This document shows positions 61,511-64,000 of a stretch of 64,000 nt of DNA, in pieces. Position numbers and translations under genes: made by a program. Each line of letters begins with the position of its first letter. Within the stretch, counting starts at the first letter, position 1. Under the pieces are notes generated by a model. The model was not told the DNA's origin. It did no database searches and saw nothing but the letters and a program-made list of their open reading frames with translations. This stretch comes from Vibrio injensis (GTDB lineage Bacteria; Pseudomonadota; Gammaproteobacteria; Enterobacterales; Vibrionaceae): positions 124,001 to 188,000 of the forward strand of contig NZ_BDJF01000016.1 of the NCBI RefSeq assembly GCF_001895205.1. Reading direction: 5' to 3'.

Positions 61511-61539
61511 ACCCATTAGTGACAGTATCACTAATGGGT
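61511..61539. terminator. Terminator-like hairpin after ynjF
   Basis: ACCCATTAGTGA and TCACTAATGGGT form a perfect 12-bp stem with a 5-nt loop, 14 bp behind ynjF and between it and the converging pseudouridine synthase gene; no T run. Confidence 0.7.
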
Positions 61540-61599
61540 GACCCGAAAAAGAACGACACTATTCAACGGTTAATATAGCAACTCATCACGACACTTCGC

Positions 61600-62298
61600 T
61601 CAGCGAGCTTTGATCTCCGGCCAGACGATCTTCCAAGGTTTGATCCAACTATCAATACCTTGACTAACCATAGGTGAAGACCATTTTTCGCCCAGTACAG
61701 GAGTATTTCTTGGATCACAAACAAATTCAAAGTGTGTGCCCTGAAAAGGGAAACGCAAAGCAAAAGCATGCAAATAGCCACGATCCGCTTGGCTAGTCGG
61801 CAAATAAATCGGATCACCGACGATAGGCGAGCCTATCGATTTGAGCGCTACTCGAATTTGATGGGTTTTACCAGTGTGCGGTTTACATAAAAACAGCCGC
61901 TCGCCTGGCTCAGCCGGTAAAGAGAAAAATTGCGTGATGGCGGGGTTATCATACGTTGGTACTAGTTTCCAACTGGCTCGACGTGAACGTTGCATATCAC
62001 CACTGATCAACCCTTGTTTCTTCTTCGGTTTTTTAGCACCTATTGCGAGATAATATTTCTCAACCTTTCGCTTAGCAAAAGCCTGCGACAATTCACTGGC
62101 TGCCGCCGCATTGCGGGCGAGCAGGAGCAAACCAGAGGTCATTTTATCTAAGCGATGCACCAAATACAGTTGTGTATCGCCACTTTGCTGCCCGATTTCA
62201 TGCAGCAACATCGTCTCCCCATCATCTTTATGAACAGAAACATTAGGGTGTTTATTAACGACTAAAAAATCCGTATGCGTCACAACTATATCAAACAT
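61600..62298 (-). CDS. RluA-family pseudouridine synthase (TIGR01621-like)
   Basis: 232 residues. Catalytic Asp in the motif HRLDKMTSGLLLLARN at about residue 50, KYYLAIGAKKPKKKQG and GKTHQIRVALKSIGSPIVGD are the RluA-family hallmarks. It lacks an S4 domain, as the short TIGR01621 members do. It modifies uridine in rRNA or tRNA; target not known. Single gene. Confidence 0.9.
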   Translation of the reverse strand: MFDIVVTHTDFLVVNKHPNVSVHKDDGETMLLHEIGQQSGDTQLYLVHRLDKMTSGLLLLARNAAAASELSQAFAKRKVEKYYLAIGAKKPKKKQGLISGDMQRSRRASWKLVPTYDNPAITQFFSLPAEPGERLFLCKPHTGKTHQIRVALKSIGSPIVGDPIYLPTSQADRGYLHAFALRFPFQGTHFEFVCDPRNTPVLGEKWSSPMVSQGIDSWIKPWKIVWPEIKAR

Positions 62299-62510
62299 GG
62301 TATTTTCCGAATAAAAACGACATTCATCTACAGCGACTTCAGACTGTAGATTAAAAATAGATACCTAGGATCATAAAGCAACGACTAAGTTTCACCTAGG
62401 TTTAGTTAATAAGCGAAACCGACGGTTTCTGTCGCGAACAAGGTGGAGTGATAGCTAGACGTTAGCGAATGCTGAAAGTTCATAACCACTTATTCAATAC
62501 CCCATAAACA

Positions 62511-62538
62511 CAAACACCGTCATAAAAGACGGTGTTTG
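62511..62538. terminator. Terminator after the NSS transporter gene
   Basis: CAAACACCGTC and GACGGTGTTTG form a perfect 11-bp stem with a 6-nt loop, 23 bp beyond the stop of the minus-strand NSS gene. Confidence 0.85.
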
Positions 62539-62560
62539 GGGAGAAAATTAAACGGGTTAT

Positions 62561-63895
62561 TTAGGCAAAAAAGACCAATAACATCAACACGGGGCAGACG
62601 ATACGCACATACGTAGGCCAAATTTTCCAAAACCAGCTTTGTTCGATTTCTGGATAACCCTGCTTTAACTCATTGAGAATGTGGTTACGATGCCAAATCC
62701 AACCGACCATTAAAGTGATCAAGAGAGCAATAATTGGTTGAGAATAAACGGTAGTAAATTGAATCACTAAACCAAATAAGGCCGAGAAATTAAATACAAT
62801 CACCGCTGAAAATAACGTAACTAAACCTCCAATCCACAATACTGCCGAGCGGCGGCTCTGCTGCAACTCTTCAGTGGCACACGCCACGGGCACTTCAAGC
62901 ATTGATATTGATGAAGTCAATGCAGCGATAACCATCAACAAGAAAAACACTAAACCGATCAAAGTACCAACGGTGCCCATAGTATCAAACATCGCCGGTA
63001 GAACCGTAAACACCAAAGTGTCTGAATTAAGTAACTCACCCGAGGCAGAAAAAATTTCTACGCCATTATGTTTCGCCACGAACATCGCAGGCAAGATCAT
63101 CAAACCAGCAATAAAAGCCACACCGGTATCAATCAGTGCCACTTGTGCTGCCGTTTTAGGAATGTTGGTTTCTTTTTTCAAATAAGAGCCATAGGTTGTC
63201 ATCACACACACACCTAATGACAGCGAGAAGAAGGCTTGTCCCATTGCACTAACAATCAGTTGCGGTGTTAAGTGGCTGATATCGGGTACTAAGTACATGG
63301 TTAACCCATCCCATGCGCCTGGCTGAGTAAAAATATACACCGTCAATAAAGCAAATAGGATAAATAACAGAGGCATTAGACGAGTTGACCACTTTTCAAT
63401 CCCATTCGCGACACCATTACTGACCACAAACATGGTTAGCGCCATAAAAGCCATCATCAGAATTAAGTTACGCTCAGTACCAAAACTGGTTAACCATTGG
63501 CTAGCACCCTCTATGCCTACCAATTCCAAACTGCTGCCAAATAATGACCCTAATAGCCAACCAGCAACAATCGCGTAAAAACTGAGAATTAAAGAGACGA
63601 CGACCATACCGACAACGCCAAGTAAGATGGCACCGAACTTGCCTTTTGGCCATACCGCACGAAACGAGCGTATCGGGTTAGATTGCCCATAACGCCCTAC
63701 GGTCAATTCGGCCACCAGCATAGGAAACGCTAATAAGAACACCATCAGTAAATAGACGATTAAAAAAACCGCACCACCGTTACTCGCTGCTTGAGTCGGA
63801 AATCCCCAAACATTACCCAAACCGACCGCAGAACCTGCTGCTGCCATAATAAAACCAAATCGGGAGGTGAATTGGCCTCGAGAACTACTCGCCAT
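62561..63895 (-). CDS. Sodium-dependent transporter, NSS (SNF) family
   Basis: 444 residues, the bacterial NSS length, with about 11-12 helices. The family N-terminus FGFIMAAAGSAVGLGNVWGF (sodium site in the unwound helix 1) and NGGAVFLIVYLLMVFLLAFP are clear; GQAFFSLSLGVCVMTTYGSY marks helix 6. It probably imports a neutral amino acid or tryptophan-like solute with sodium; substrate not known. Its promoter lies in the last 100 bp of the window. Confidence 0.92.
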   Translation of the reverse strand: MASSSRGQFTSRFGFIMAAAGSAVGLGNVWGFPTQAASNGGAVFLIVYLLMVFLLAFPMLVAELTVGRYGQSNPIRSFRAVWPKGKFGAILLGVVGMVVVSLILSFYAIVAGWLLGSLFGSSLELVGIEGASQWLTSFGTERNLILMMAFMALTMFVVSNGVANGIEKWSTRLMPLLFILFALLTVYIFTQPGAWDGLTMYLVPDISHLTPQLIVSAMGQAFFSLSLGVCVMTTYGSYLKKETNIPKTAAQVALIDTGVAFIAGLMILPAMFVAKHNGVEIFSASGELLNSDTLVFTVLPAMFDTMGTVGTLIGLVFFLLMVIAALTSSISMLEVPVACATEELQQSRRSAVLWIGGLVTLFSAVIVFNFSALFGLVIQFTTVYSQPIIALLITLMVGWIWHRNHILNELKQGYPEIEQSWFWKIWPTYVRIVCPVLMLLVFFA

Positions 63896-64000
63896 AAAAT
63901 AGATACCATCATGTAATTGTAAACGCGCTAATCGCCCTTAGTGTGTACAAAAAAATATACACCAAAACAAAGATCGACTATCAACGTGGATATAGCAAGT

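Noticed and set aside
62352..62402. ACCTAGG/CCTAGGT inverted repeat in the gap after the NSS gene
   Set aside because: Arms are short and about 30 bp apart with no T run; no function can be supported.

Overview
The window looks like chromosome 1 of a Vibrio species. Gene families are gammaproteobacterial throughout and the best recognisable ones (MetA, YgjP, AstE, L-cystine transporter TcyP, BtuCD, YnjBCDF, CheV, CitS/Dcu-type carriers) have the lengths and motifs seen in Vibrionaceae. This assignment is from family recognition only; no search was run.

Layout. (1) 1-13168 is the right-hand part of a transposable, Mu-like prophage with a long-tailed (B3/D3112-like) tail module: head-completion genes, tail tube, a tail assembly chaperone pair with a textbook -1 frameshift signal, tape measure, tail tip, tail fibre and fibre chaperone. 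Its right end appears to lie inside a type I-F cas1 gene: the first ~40 codons of cas1 survive on the minus strand immediately beyond the phage, and the rest should be to the left of this window. (2) 13617-18832: a CitA/DcuS-type two-component system followed by two organic-acid carriers (DcuB-like and CitS/MaeN-like). (3) 19158-25485: an ABC importer of the nickel/peptide/opine class (two ATPases, lipoprotein, fused double permease) convergent with an MFS exporter; both transcription units have a Zur-box-like palindrome in front, so zinc (or a zinc-metallophore) is a more likely theme than nickel. (4) 25712-25885: two tandem tRNA-Val(GAC) genes with a clear promoter and terminator. (5) 26221-29697: diguanylate cyclase, DUF2726 protein, CheV, and a small unknown gene with a CRP-like site. 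(6) 29818-34483: TolC-HlyD-two ABC-2 permeases, without an ATPase gene. (7) 34785-42191: metA with MetJ boxes, a stray PilF-like lipoprotein, YgjP, glutaredoxin, LysR/MFS pair and small conserved proteins. (8) 42293-47261: tetR-MFP-RND efflux operon. (9) 47621-50456: btuD, btuC and astE. (10) 50705-63895: housekeeping and transport genes including L-cystine transporter, HAAAP permease, HslJ-like lipoprotein, the ynjBCD-ynjF operon, an RluA-family pseudouridine synthase and an NSS transporter.

How it fits together. Most of the window is ordinary core genome rich in transporters. The accessory part is the prophage, and the most interesting single point is that it seems to have disabled the adaptation gene of a CRISPR-Cas I-F locus. 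The second theme is the probable Zur-controlled importer/exporter pair, which has the shape of a Cnt-type metallophore uptake/export set but lacks any metallophore synthesis genes in view.
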